Assembly: GCA_002286715.1 (NCBI GenBank) | Contig: NSJX01000007.1 | Span: 664,499-728,498 of the forward strand | Length of the DNA stretch: 64,000 nucleotides | Source: Dentipellis sp. KUC8613 | Lineage: Eukaryota; Basidiomycota; Agaricomycetes; Russulales; Hericiaceae | Direction of reading: 5' to 3' | Shown here: one piece after another, positions 1 to 11,100 of the stretch | Layout: the number at the start of each line of letters is the position of its first letter | How positions within the stretch are numbered: the first letter of the stretch is position 1 | Notes under the pieces: model-generated | The model's database searches: none | What the model was told of the DNA's origin: nothing | The model's input: only the letters and a program-made list of their open reading frames with translations | Position numbers and translations under genes: made by a program

Positions 1-54
1 GGTATCGTCCACGGAGGATAATTGCTCGGAGGCATCGTCAAGGAGGTCGTGCAT
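1..54 (-). other. possible 5' end of a gene leaving the left edge
   Basis: On the minus strand an ATG at 54 opens a frame reading MHDLLDDASEQLSSVDDT to the window edge with no stop. The short peptide has an acidic, helix-like composition typical of coding sequence. Eighteen codons are too few to prove a gene, and the same frame stays open for a few codons upstream of this ATG, so it could equally be an internal exon. No function is assigned. Confidence 0.2.
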
Positions 55-570
55 GGAAGCATTTGCTTGTTGCCATGTCTGCGCATGCGCGACGTGAGCA
101 CGGAGCCAGCACCCGCCGTGTCTCTGCCTGTATCCGCCCTCGCCGTCACACATCCTCTTTTCCCGTACCTCTTGTCACCACCTCGTATTTACTTGGTACA
201 TAGAGCCGCACCCATTCGTCAGATCTTCAATAAAGATGCAACCCTTATAATTTTCTTAGGAGTAAGTTCGCTCTGCCCGATTTGTGTGGTCGAACCAGCC
301 TTTCATTTTGCATGCCGCGGAACAGGTGTCAAGGATGCACCGATGGCCCTCGGCCAGGCGTCAGTGTAGGCCGTGTCAGTGCGAGTAGTATTCAAGTCTG
401 AGAGAAGCACCTGCGCTTTGAAGTTGGGTCGGACCGAGGAAGTTGCCGAAAGACCGAATTCGGCCGAAACGGAGATAGAGCTGCTGACTAATTTCGGCGG
501 AGTCATGTTGCTCGAAGGACCTATGAGCGGCGGCGCAATACGCTGTCCGTCCAGCTCGCTCTCCAGAACC
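55..570. other. upstream region of ILV3
   Basis: No convincing exon is seen here. Several frames stay open because the region is GC-balanced, but none shows family motifs. It should hold the ILV3 promoter and 5' UTR and possibly the promoter of a leftward gene. No clear TATA box or operator is evident. Confidence 0.4.
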
Positions 571-2956
571 ATGCGGTCTGCCATTGTCCTGACCTCGCGC
601 AAGCATGCTGCAAAGTCGGCGGCGCGGTCGTTCGCGACGTCGGCGCCAGCGGGCGATGGCAAGCCCGTGATGAACAGGTACTCGAGGACCATCACACAAC
701 CCAAGTCGCAAGGGGCTAGCCAGGTGCGTACGGCGCGTCATGTTGGGCTTTAGGGGGTTGCTTATGAGCTCTGCAGGCTATGCTTTACGCTACGGAGGGG
801 ATTAACAGCGATGAGGACTTCCAAAAGGCCATGGTCGGTGTCGCGAGTGTCTGGTAAGTCGCGTCTATGTTTGCTCTCCACTGCTGTTAATCCATTTCGT
901 AGGTACGAGGGGAATCCGTAAGCGCTAATGTGTTTTTCATGTTCATCCTGCCTTCAACGCTTGTATTAGATGTAATCGACACCTTTTGGGTATCGGCCAA
1001 CGCATCAAGAAGTCCTTGACCAAGGCCGACATTATTGGCTACCAATTCGGTACGGTCGGCGTCAGCGATGGCATTAGTATGGGCACGCACGGAATGTGCT
1101 ACTCGCTGCAGTCACGCGACCTTATTGCCGACTCAGTTGAGACTGCCGCTGGCGGACATTGGTTGGATGGCATGGTTGTTGTCCCGGGCTGTGACAAAAA
1201 CATGCCCGGTGTCCTTATGGCCTGTGTGTATTCAACCTCCGACCCGCTTTCTAGCTATCTGATAATGGTTATTCAGTGGGACGACTCAATCGTCCTGGCT
1301 TGATGGTGTATGGGGGCACGATTCGCCCGGGCTCGTGCGCTGGAGCGCCCCAGTTGGACATTGTCTCCGCATTCCAGGCTTACGGGAAGTATCTCCAGGA
1401 CGGAGAAACTGCCAGCGCGGAAAAAGAACGGTACAACACAATACGGCATGCCTGTCCAGGTCCTGGTGCCTGCGGAGGCGTGAGTACAACTGTCCGATTT
1501 GAACTTTAGGTTAACGTTCTAACGTCCTATGCTCGCCAGATGTACACGGCGAACACAATAGCTAGTGCCGCCGAGGCTATTGGCATGACCCTTCCGGGCT
1601 CGTCGTCCTTCCCTGCGGAATACCCAGACAAGCTGGCGGAATGCGACTCCGTCGGTGAGGTTATGCGCAACCTTCTCGAGAAAAACATTCTCCCGCGTGA
1701 TATCATGACACGCTCCGCGTTTGAGAACGCCATGGTCAGTTGACGCCGTGCTTTGTACTTTCCCTTTCTGACACTATCGGCCTATAAGGTTTTGACGATC
1801 ATCTTGGGAGGCTCCACGAACGCCGTCCTTCACTTGATCGCCATCGCACGTTCCGTGGGCATCACGCTCACTCTTGACGATTTCCAAAATGTTTCCGACC
1901 GCGTGCCGTTCCTCGCCGATTTGAAGCCAAGTGGAAAGTATGTTATGGAAGATGTCTACAAGATCGGCGGTATTCCGAGTAAGCTGTCATTTTATCACCC
2001 TCTTTTCGACTCGTTCACCGGGTCAACCTCGCAGAGATCCTCGCGTATCTCATGAAGAATAACCTTATCGACGGAAATAACATGACTGTTACTGGCAAGA
2101 CGCTAGGAGAGAACCTCGAGCGATGGACGCACAAGTATGGCGAGCTTTCCGAGACCCAGAAAGTCATCCGACCTTTGAGCAACCCCATCAAGGAGACAGG
2201 GCACATCCGGTGCGTTCTCACTGTCTTACTCCATTTGCCATCTCATCGAGTGCCTTCCGTATAGTATTCTCAAGGGGAACCTTGCGCCCGGCGGTTCTGT
2301 GGCGAAGATTACTGGAAAAGAGGGCCTTGGCTTCACTGGCAAGGCACGTGCTTTTGACAACGAAGAAGACTTCGTCCGAGCAGTCGAGACTGGCTCAATC
2401 AAGAAGGGCGAGAAGACGGTCGTCGTTCTCAGGTATCTCGGACCGAAGGGCGGCCCTGGTACTGTCTTCCCGTTTATGTTCTGGGGTGCAGCAACGCTAA
2501 CCGATCCGCCGACGTAAACAGGCATGCCTGAGATGTTGAAGCCCACGAGTCTGATCATAGGTGCCGGCCTCGGACACGACGTCGCGTGTCTGACGGACGG
2601 ACGGTTCAGCGGAGGGTGAGTCCCACCTTCGTCCGCGCTCTTCTATCGCTTTTTTCGTCTTCCGCTGCGCAGAAGCTCATGCTCGTGATCGTGTCACTTG
2701 CAGTTCTCATGGCTTCGTGATTGGTCATGTTGTACCGGAAGCACAAGTCGGCGGACCCATAGCGCTTGTCCAGGACGGGGATGTTATCTCCGTCGATGCG
2801 GTTAAGAACACCATCGAGCTTCGGGTTTCCGAGGAAGAGCTGGAGCGCCGCCGGGCCACGTGGAAGGCGCCTCCGCTCAAAGCCGAGCAGGGGACGCTGT
2901 ACAAGTACATCAAGACCGTCTCGGACGCCAGCCAGGGGTGTGTCACGGATGCATAG
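571..2956 (+). CDS. ILV3: dihydroxy-acid dehydratase, mitochondrial
   Basis: This Fe-S dehydratase turns 2,3-dihydroxy-isovalerate and 2,3-dihydroxy-3-methylvalerate into the 2-keto acids of valine and isoleucine synthesis, in the mitochondrial matrix. The chosen ATG gives an Arg/Ser/Ala-rich presequence ([20 protein letters not shown]) followed by the family start [20 protein letters not shown]. The three cysteine motifs are all present: [14 protein letters not shown] and PGACGGMYTANT. The C-terminal DGRFSGG, spliced onto [14 protein letters not shown], is also there. The product appears full length and ends in QGCVTDA-stop. About ten short introns interrupt it; clear ones are 724-776, 854-902, 918-969, 1224-1276 and roughly 2618-2703. 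Tiny exon 3 (903-917) carries part of the EGNP motif. The assignment is secure; individual splice sites are inferred from frame. Confidence 0.95.
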
Positions 2957-3072
2957 AGGATAGATGATGGGGTAGGTAGCTACAGAGTGAAAGCAAAAGT
3001 AGCGATACAAATCTTAGGTCTGCTACATTTTAATACATTGAATACGCCTCCGAGCAATCACATTCGCTTTTG

Positions 3073-5082
3073 CTATCCTCGCGAGGACTTCATTTTCTTC
3101 TTCTTTTCTGCCTTGGGCATCTTGTGCTTGCGTTTTTCCTGCTTCTCTGCCTTCACTGCCTTCTTCCGCTCCTAGTCAAGACGATGGAGATGGCCGGGGT
3201 GAGTGCGGGTGACTAGGACCAGGAGCGCATACTAAACGCACCTTCTTCGCTTCCCGGTCTTCGTGGCGGTGTCCCCTCGGGGGTCGCTCCGTGAACGTGC
3301 CTTCCTTTTCATCTCCGCTCTCACCATCCTCGCTTTCGTCCTCCTCGTCCTCCTCATCGGACCTTGTCGCCTCGGGAATGTCGTCGAAATGAACATTACG
3401 GCTCGCAACAGGCTGGACCAGCCCAATCGTGTCGGCATAGATGAGTTTCTGCTTATCACCGCGGGTGAGGGCGTCGACGTCGCGTTCGGGGTCGTACACC
3501 TCGTTCAGCGAGCGGGGGATGTAAGATTTCATGAACACCGAGTCTTCGTGGGAGCGTGCGTCGGCCTCGTCCGCCTGGGAGTGCACGGTGCCTTCGTTGC
3601 CGGCATCGTCTGTGCTCTCCTCGGGGGGTGCCTCTTGCAGCCACCTGCGCAACACGCTCACGGCACTCTCCTCGGGGTTAGATTCGTCTAGCCTTTCTCT
3701 CGTGATGAAGTCGAAACACCGCCGTAACCCTAGGCAGGACACGCCCATCTTCGAAAAGAAGTCCTCGACGTTCTTGATGTCGCTCCGGAGAAAGTCGAAT
3801 GCGGACGGATGGTCGTGCTCCACGCTTTGCGAGACGTCGATGATGTAGAGGTGGCCTTCGTGGTACAGGATGTTGTATTCTGAAAGATCGGCGTGGACGA
3901 GTCGGCATTGGTGGAATAGCGTGCGGACATTGAGGACCAACTCCTCGTATAGTGAGGGGTACAGAGCGCTGTCAATCTCGGCATCTTTCAGCCTCGGTGA
4001 TGCCCTATAATGTGTGTAAGTGGGAAGGACGTGTGACAGGCAATGAAAAGCATCACCATCCCTCCTTGTCTCCGAGAAAGGTCATCACGAGGACATTCTC
4101 GCGCACCTCTATGGGCTCAGGACAAGGGATCCCGGCAGTTACTAGTCGCCTGAGATTGCGCATCTCCTTTTCGGCCCAGAGTCTGACCATCTTGCGAGGG
4201 TTGCGACGGCTGTACCCTCGTCTGAAGCGGAATTCGCCCGTAACGTAGCGATCCCGGTCCTTGAAGATGAGGATGGACGTTTTGTAGATTTTGAGTGCTC
4301 GGTGCTCGCCATCTGGTGTCAGTGCGTGGTAGACGTTCGCCTGGCCCCCGCTTTAATAAGAAGACAGCATGGCAAGTTCAATCCTAGCTCACCTCCTTTC
4401 CCGTGCTCACGCACCCGTTGACTTCCTGAATCAAACCTCTCCCAATCATCTTGAACAGAATGATGCGCGTTCTAGGGTCCAGGACCTGCTCGCTCGTCGC
4501 TCTGTCTGATTTGTCCTTCATATTCGCGTACGAGCTGGGCCCCTTTCTGTTCACACCCGCACCCATCTCATACGGCATGTCGATCTTCGCTAATCGAGAC
4601 GTATATTTCGCGAGTGCAGCAAGCTGGCTGTCCGTCTTGTCCTTCTGCATGCCGACAGGAGGTTGCGTTCGTGGTCGGTTTACCGCAGGAAGCGAGGCTA
4701 CAGATGTAGATTTGTCTTTTGCAGAAGCAACACCTTTTGCCTCTCCAGAATGAACGGCGAGATGCTGCTTTAGCCGATTATACTGTTTCGTGAAATCTAA
4801 GCATAACCTATGAGATACTGAAGCTCCGAATACTGCAGCAGACGCACCTCGTTCTGTAATCTCCCAATCTTCGTCTTCGACCCGGTTGTAAAGATCTCCA
4901 TCCTCTGCATAGTCTTCCTCTTCGTCGTCATCCTCGCTCGGAGTATCCGACCACTCTAAAGCGGCATCGTCAATATAATTATGGCCCGCCCGTGGATTGG
5001 GGTTCGGTGCAGTGTTTGTAGTCTCGTCAGCACCTTCGGGTGCATCGTCAAATTGACCGTCTTCTATAGGGAGGTCGGGCAT
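3073..5082 (-). CDS. RIO1: RIO-type serine/threonine kinase RIO1
   Basis: RIO1 is an atypical kinase/ATPase acting late in 40S ribosome maturation. The N-terminal third is acidic and disordered ([13 protein letters not shown]), then a RIO domain follows: nucleotide-binding [14 protein letters not shown], the catalytic loop [12 protein letters not shown] and the metal-binding [12 protein letters not shown]. The C-terminus has an acidic patch ([18 protein letters not shown]) and a lysine-rich end ([18 protein letters not shown] ... [10 protein letters not shown]). This is the usual RIO1 tail, likely for nucleolar targeting. The ATG at 5082 ([13 protein letters not shown]) is the first in-frame ATG; upstream frame extension has only TTG. 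Stop at 3073-3075. Several short introns lie in the kinase domain. Divergent to the next gene across about 265 bases. Confidence 0.93.
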
Positions 5083-5347
5083 CGCGGGATGTAGTTTGTG
5101 CGTACGCGTTTTCGGGGTATAGAGGAGTGCAATCAAGACGACGACTTCGAGATGTGGTCTTGATAAAATGGAGCCGATCTATGAATTTGAAGAAAACAAA
5201 TGGGTGGTTGAGGAGAGTTGAGCAAGGACTACAAATCTTGCAGGCATAGATCTGGCGATCTGAGATCTGCATCGGGCTAAGGCTCGGGTCATTGCATGCG
5301 GCAGCTCAACGCCTTGTCCTTGCACTTCATGGTCGTCTCCTTCACGA

Positions 5348-6024
5348 ATGTCCTCTTTACGACAAAGGATCCCCTTCAACTTCAACGCCAATGCAGATGA
5401 GACGGAGGACACGCGCATTCTTGACGAGGAGGGTAATTATCTTGTCGTTTCGTCACTTTTGCCGTTTCTCTCACCTCTTATGAGTTGCAGAACAAGACAA
5501 CTTGATTAATCATCTTAGAGCTCAGAATGAGGAATCTAATGCCTTATACTTGAGGATTTTGCGCGCTGCATTGGGCTTGTCATGCTTCCTGTGCGCACCT
5601 AGCCAACATCCGATCTATGTGACACTCACCACCTTCCAGGCACTTCGTCTTCCTGGCTAGCCCAACGAAAGACAGCCCTCTAACGGTCTTCCTACCGACA
5701 TATGTTTCAGGACCTCTTCCATTCGCCATTTTCTTCGCTCTGCTTCATATTGCGGTTCACTTCAATCTACTGCTCATTTCATGGCCGAACCGGCCTCTTA
5801 TACTCAGGAACGTCGAGCCATTTCGTTATATTCTGATGTATGCGACATCTGCAGTCGCCCCTGTTCTGTGCATATTCTTGGGCCTAGGCTTTCCCAATTT
5901 CCTATGGTGGTCCATGACTCCTGCCATCATTCTGCTTCACGATACCGTTCACCGATCAATACTTCAAGGAGAGGAGAGCATCGCCGAGTTGGAAAAGTTG
6001 AAGTATACTGCCAAAGGTGCATAA
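5348..6024 (+). CDS. small multi-pass membrane protein, function unknown
   Basis: Three exons (5348-5432, 5491-5590, 5640-6024) join in frame to 189 residues. The N-terminus is polar and acidic (NADETEDTRILDEEEQDN) and includes HLRAQNEESNALYLRILRAA. Four hydrophobic segments follow: around LGLSCFLHFVFLA, LPFAIFFALLHIAVHFNLLL, YILMYATSAVAPVLCIFLGL and FLWWSMTPAIILLHDTV. The C-terminus is short and polar (GEESIAELEKLKYTAKGA-stop). I do not recognise the family. It resembles other short fungal four-helix membrane proteins of unknown role. Clean splicing and the sustained hydrophobic pattern make the gene itself credible. Confidence 0.75.
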
Positions 6025-6313
6025 CCTCCCGAGTCTCTATGTATAATGTACCTTGCATGGTAAGTTACCCTTCCTTTTACCTAAATTTATGTTGTATCCT
6101 TAATGCTCAGCCAGCGATGCGTCAGATCTTCAAGCAACATGTTTTACAGTGTACAGTAGTATGCCCGCATTTATAACAATAAAGATACAGACCTATGGCA
6201 CCATCTGGCCATAGTAGTACGGCTAGCGTATGATAGATGGAACGCATACAGTAAAAGGACAGTATACCACCACAAAAGAATGAACCCGGCCTTGGCTTTT
6301 CTGTTACGACAAT

Positions 6314-7797
6314 TCATGTGCTGAAGCGGTAAGGATTTGGAGCCTCCCAGTCGCTCGAGTGAACTGATCCCAGATATTTTTCTCTCAGAGACGCAGTGGA
6401 CGATTTTTCGCTGTACTCTTCCAGCGTGGAAGGTGCAGGTTTGCGCCAGAAACACCAAACGCGGAACAGGTCCCTCTGCGTCCCGAAGAGTGTGAACACG
6501 AGTACACCGACTGGAAATGTTGTGAATTGGTGGCCTCCCCTCAGATCATAGGTGTACTTACGAGATGCCATGAACAGATCTCGTGCACTGGTATCAAGCC
6601 CTCTATCGAAAAGTGACCATACGGTAAATCTGGGCAGGACGCATCAGTACCAAGCAATCCACGATATATGTAGGTGATGACTTACACTGCGCCGATGAGG
6701 ATGTAGACCATGAAGATCATGAGACGGAATCCGAGCTTGACATTGACGATGTTGGTCTTGCGCCCGGCTCGACGGAGGTACCTCCAGGACAAGTAAAGCT
6801 TATATCCGAGGTGGGCTAGTGGATGCGTTAGAATAAAGAAGCAGCGGCACGTAACAAGACTGACCTGCTAATCCTATGACAATAGCACAGACTATGATCG
6901 TCAAGATTACAATGGAGTTCTCGCTGTCCATGTAGTCAGCAAATAGAGTAATATGTCTCGTATTGAATGCTGCGTACAAATGGCTCTGCTGGACCATACA
7001 GTACAGATATCGCCGTTCTCGGGTGACCTTGTCTGGATGCATGACCGACAGCTGCATGCCTAGTCAAGATATGGTACTGTGAACATTGAACCAGACTCAC
7101 GACGATTGTGGCGACCGCATACACGACGAACACGACATACGGGAGAAGTATTAGCTTAATCCTACAAATCAGTCAAGGACGAAAGAGATGACGTGTGCAA
7201 CACGCACGCAGCATTTGAGCGTTCTCGAGTATTCCCTCTTCCCAGGATCCATATCAAGACTTTTCCACATGTGGAAAACACAAGCTAGGAGTGCAAGAGC
7301 CCACCTAGGGAGGAGGGATCAACACATCATATCTGACAAAAAACGGAGACACTCACATAGGAGGGCATGGGTTGACTAATGCAGCCTGAGCTATGCACAA
7401 TGCTTTGTTGGGCTCTGGACCAGTTGCTTGACCTGCGTACAGCCTGACATATCGCCCACGTAAATTTCTGGACTTCGTGCCCGAGGCTCTTGTACTCACA
7501 GAAGACAGGCAGAAATCCCAGCAGGTATGAATGTCCCGCAAAGATTTACGAGTGTCGCATCCCTCTTGGCCTTTGAGAACAGGAAGGTGGCGACAAGGAT
7601 GGGCATCAACACCTGGCCGCCGGCTATCTGGAGGAATAACCAAGCGACGAGTTTCGGAGAGGAGATCGCATAACTGCTCACGCCGTGCACAACTGCAGCC
7701 CTGCGTCAGGGACCGAGCAGGTTCTACGGGCACGATCGTAATGCCAGGACGCACCGACGCTGGAGCCATTGGTCGCGATAGGAGAAGCGATATCCAT
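6314..7797 (-). CDS. seven-helix membrane protein (GPCR-like topology), orphan
   Basis: About eight short exons on the minus strand join in frame from MDIASPIATNGSSV (ATG at 7797) to NPYRFST-stop (6314-6316). Seven hydrophobic stretches appear in order: AWLFLQIAGGQVLMPILVAT, LVNLCGTFIPAGISACLL, WALALLACVFHMW, ILLPYVVFVVYAVATIV, SIVILTIIVCAIVIGLAG, LGFRLMIFMVYILIGAV and FTTFPVGVLVFTLFGT. Between helices 2 and 3 sits RYVRLYAGQATGPEPNKALC, a motif I associate with basidiomycete-expanded seven-helix proteins. The topology fits a receptor but no ligand class is recognisable (not RTA1, not a STE3 pheromone receptor). The C-terminal tail is short and Ser/Glu-rich. Function is inferred only from topology. 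Confidence 0.8.
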
Positions 7798-8576
7798 ATC
7801 AGCCAAGGAATGTCGACAGAACGACCCAACCGACCCGCGGGTAACAAAAGAAGGGAATGCACGCGCTCACGAGGAGGCGGAACGAATAGAAGAGAACGGA
7901 AGGGACGGAAGATGGTGGAAAGAAAGAGGGATCCAACATCCTCGGGGCTCCGACGTATTCAATGCTTATAGGCGCCGGGATTGCGAGTGATGCCCCGGAG
8001 CGATGGGAGGAGTCCGAGTTGATGATCTTGGCGCCCTGGCCAGACTGTACTTCAAGGAAGCTTTGTGGTATTCGTTGCTACGGGCATGTAATCGTTTGTG
8101 ATGCAGTCAATGGCCGCTATATAGTAGCCTTTTCGAACGAACCTCACCGACAGGTCCGACGTCAGCGAAACGTACTTGAAAGAGCATCGCACCTTTTCAG
8201 CATGTCAATGCGAGACACGACCGCTGTAGTAGAATCCCCAAAGAAACGGATCCCGTCCGATACCTGTGGTGATTGCCTGCAGTTGTGCCCTATCAGTCAA
8301 TTGGGCACTTGATGGATTGAAGAGCTGAGATTGATACTAACATACGTACACGTTCCTTGTGAGTGTCCTCGTGAGCCTTTCCTAGCTCTTCCGGCATTCG
8401 CCGCGTCTAGGTTCGCACTGCGCAAGCTGGTGGCAGCGGCTGCTCATCAACACCTCTGAGCCTTGCACTTATGCTCCTTGGGCTCGCTCATCCTTGCGCT
8501 GCCTGTTCCCCCCTCCATATACTCTAGGAATTACCGATCATTACAGTGTCGACACACGTGGGTGGAGGGGAGATAG
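7798..8576. other. divergent intergenic region
   Basis: This is the shared upstream region of the seven-helix gene (leftward) and the intronless gene at 8577 (rightward). It contains a purine-rich tract on the plus strand at about 7865-7935. I see no open frame with coding character, no repeat and no RNA gene. Confidence 0.4.
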
Positions 8577-9515
8577 ATGGAGTACTTTCGGCCGTATCAC
8601 CGGGTCAGTCCGCCTGTTAGCAATTCATTACCGTCGCTGCAGGACGAGGTATCCCATGCCATCGACGAGCAGTCCATATACATCTTTCCCAGTCCACCGT
8701 CAGCGCCCCCAAGCCCTTCTGGACATTCTACACTTTCGTACTGCGTCGTGCCGGGTCGATCCAGGGCCCGAGACGAAAGCGTCAGTAGTCTTGCGCAAAG
8801 CAGCGTATCTGGCGCTACTGGATGGGAGGAAGTCAAGGCGTTCTCCGAGCGTCCTCCAGGGACTAGAACAAAGCCGTTGAACGATCGCCGGATTGAAGTA
8901 TGGCAGTCGGCATTCGATTCCGAGGCGGAGGACAGCGAATCTGTGCTGGAGGAAGAGATAACGCGCGCCAGTCGCTGGGACATGATACCACCCCGAATCG
9001 TCAATGAAGTCCACGCGCCGCCCGCCCAATCCCACCCACACGTTGTCCGCCGGGCACGGCGATCAGTGTTGAAAGCGGAGGAACACATCTCGTACATCCG
9101 CACGCGAACTCAGTCTTCCTCCAGCGCCAGCACTTCCCCCGCCGTTCCCCACCCTCGCATCCGCCTCCCGCTTCTTTCCTTTTTTGCCTCGTTCTTTTCG
9201 ATCGACGACGCCACGCTGCATCTGATCTCACAGTCGCCCTCCCATTCAATTTTGTTCCCAGGAAGCGGGTTGCCTCCGGACATTCTCTCCGACTCATGTG
9301 AAGGACTCGGAGACACTTCGCATGGCATGTGCAAACTGCTCACCTTGGAAGGTGAAACGACATCGGTGCGAGAAGGCATGCTCATCGCATGCGATGCATC
9401 TATTGTCCACTCGAACCCCTTCATCGCCGCTCCTCTCCCACTCGCAGGGCTCATCGGACTCGTAAAAGGTGTATGGGCTGGTGGTGCAAATGCAGCTAGG
9501 GATTTTTGGCGTTAG
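8577..9515 (+). CDS. hypothetical protein, intronless, 312 aa
   Basis: A single uninterrupted frame from ATG 8577 to the stop at 9513-9515 encodes 312 residues. It is unusual among its intron-rich neighbours. The N-terminal half is low-complexity Ser/Pro-rich and probably disordered (FPSPPSAPPSPSGHS). The middle is acidic (DSEAEDSESVLEEE). A hydrophobic stretch around RLPLLSFFASFFSIDDATLH and a C-terminal Gly/Ala-rich segment (APLPLAGLIGLVKGVWAGGA) could associate with membranes. No catalytic motif is visible and I do not recognise the family. Codon usage looks like that of its neighbours. Confidence 0.7.
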   Translation: MEYFRPYHRVSPPVSNSLPSLQDEVSHAIDEQSIYIFPSPPSAPPSPSGHSTLSYCVVPGRSRARDESVSSLAQSSVSGATGWEEVKAFSERPPGTRTKPLNDRRIEVWQSAFDSEAEDSESVLEEEITRASRWDMIPPRIVNEVHAPPAQSHPHVVRRARRSVLKAEEHISYIRTRTQSSSSASTSPAVPHPRIRLPLLSFFASFFSIDDATLHLISQSPSHSILFPGSGLPPDILSDSCEGLGDTSHGMCKLLTLEGETTSVREGMLIACDASIVHSNPFIAAPLPLAGLIGLVKGVWAGGANAARDFWR

Positions 9516-9690
9516 CAAGGTAATTCGTGGACCATGCATTCATACAGCGATTATCTTGTTTCTGGTGGCTTTCCCACCCTTTACCCATTTCACTACCAAC
9601 GATTATAATGCCTAAACGTCTCTATAGATCCCTACTCATCCCCTCTCTGCTGTCATTGCACGTCACGGAAACTGTTCTTCTCTTGCCTTC

Positions 9691-11037
9691 TTGTACTGTA
9701 CTCACGTATACACCTCCGCTCTTCTTTTGCGTTGCAATCTTGTGCTGCTATGTAATTGTCTGATCGCCTGTAGCATACCATGTAGCGTTGAGGTTCTCGG
9801 TCAACAATATTTAACTCAGAGTTCCAGCATAACTTTGCCGACGACTTGTTCTGAGATTTCAGAACACGTTGACAACACGCTACCACCAGCAATCAAGTTG
9901 TTGCAAGATCCATCGAACTCGGCACCAACTTTTCGGGCCCGTTTCAGCTGGCCACGCCGCGATCCAGCACTGGCTACTTGCTTGTCAGAGTCAACTCCAC
10001 CATACTACATCTTTTGCGCACAGGGCAACCAGATGTCTCATGTACATCTTGCATCAGATATCTACGCCAGGATCAAGGCGTCTCCAAAGTTGCGCGCTGT
10101 GCCAGTGAGCAAATTGCGACTGTTTTGTGTAGATCTTGCATTGGTGGTGTTTGGAGTCAGGTAGCGATTCTTCGCATCCAAGGTGACGTGACTCGATGTA
10201 CTGATAGAAGATGACGATCTCCAGAACTGCATACCTGCTTGATGTATTCGCGATTGACCTTCCTGATGTTGCGTCTTTTTTTGGTCGAGTATTGAATGAT
10301 CTGCATGAGGTGAGCGCTCGTTGCTATTCTGCCTTTTGACTGGAATTGAACGCCAGTAGCACATCCCTATGACGAAGGTGCTTCTGCATGTTTACGAGCC
10401 AACATCTGGTCAATCGTTTTTCGTGAACCGCCCACTCTTGGATGGGCTATCAAAATCGGTCATGAACAAAGCTAGCGGACAAGAGAACGATGCAGCCCCC
10501 TTGGAATTTATACAGCCAAGCTTCATTCATCTCACTGATCCAACTTCAGTAGTGAGTAATCGAGTATAGAAGCGAAGTTTGATTCTTAAAATCTACTGTG
10601 TTCCTTGACAGTCAACCGAATATTCCCCAGGCGTATCGATCTTACTCGGCGAGCTCGGCGGCCTCATTGACCATGCACAAGAACCCTCGTTTTCCCTCAC
10701 TGAGGGGCACACACAAGAGGTCCTCGTCCCCCTCGCAGCTATTCTCTTGGAATACCCTGTGGCCTATGTCCCTTCATCCTCAGAACAATCCGACTTCCTT
10801 GAAAATACCCCCCTCGATGTGTACGAGTATCTCTTGACAGGCGAAGATTCGAAACAACACCAGCTCCTCAAATTCTCGTGTCCATCTGCTATTGGAAGCC
10901 TTCACCCACGCCTGTCACCACACGCCCTCATGTTGCGGATGAAGACTCTCTTCGAGCGGCGTTTGGGAGCAGCAGGCATTCAGCAGACCCTCTCCATGAC
11001 ACATCACGTCGAAACTCACGCGCGAGTGGCCCTATGA
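9691..11037 (+). CDS. UPF0739 (C1orf74-like) protein, tentative
   Basis: Four exons share a consistent frame: one ending at about 10161 (CVDLALVVFGVR), one with TAYLLDVFAIDLPDVASFFG (about 10225-10310), one from 10360 (HIPMTKVLLHVYEPTSG) and the last from about 10612 to the stop at 11035-11037. The last exon reads SILLGELGGLIDHAQE and ILLEYPVAYVPSS, then LDVYEYLLTGED. The YPVxY core and overall layout recall the uncharacterised UPF0739/DUF4504 family, but this match is from memory and weak. The start is uncertain: 9691 is the first ATG in the open frame, and a later one (MSHVHLASDIYARI, about 10033) is possible. The 10360 exon requires the second AG of a tandem acceptor (see finding). Confidence 0.6.
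10354..10359 (+). other. tandem CAG-TAG splice acceptor
   Basis: At the 3' end of the intron after NDLHE the sequence reads cagtag followed by CAC ATC CCT ATG. Splicing at the second AG (10358-10359) keeps the frame. Splicing at the first AG (10355-10356) would place TAG in frame as the next codon and end the protein. Confidence 0.6.
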
Positions 11038-11100
11038 AAGCATCTGATATACAAGCACAACACACCTCCGCTCAGATATATACGTCCGGTACATGAAACA

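Noticed and set aside
303..753. Long overlapping open frames on both strands at the ILV3 5' end
   Set aside because: They overlap the ILV3 presequence exon and have no family features; GC-balanced sequence leaves opposite frames open.
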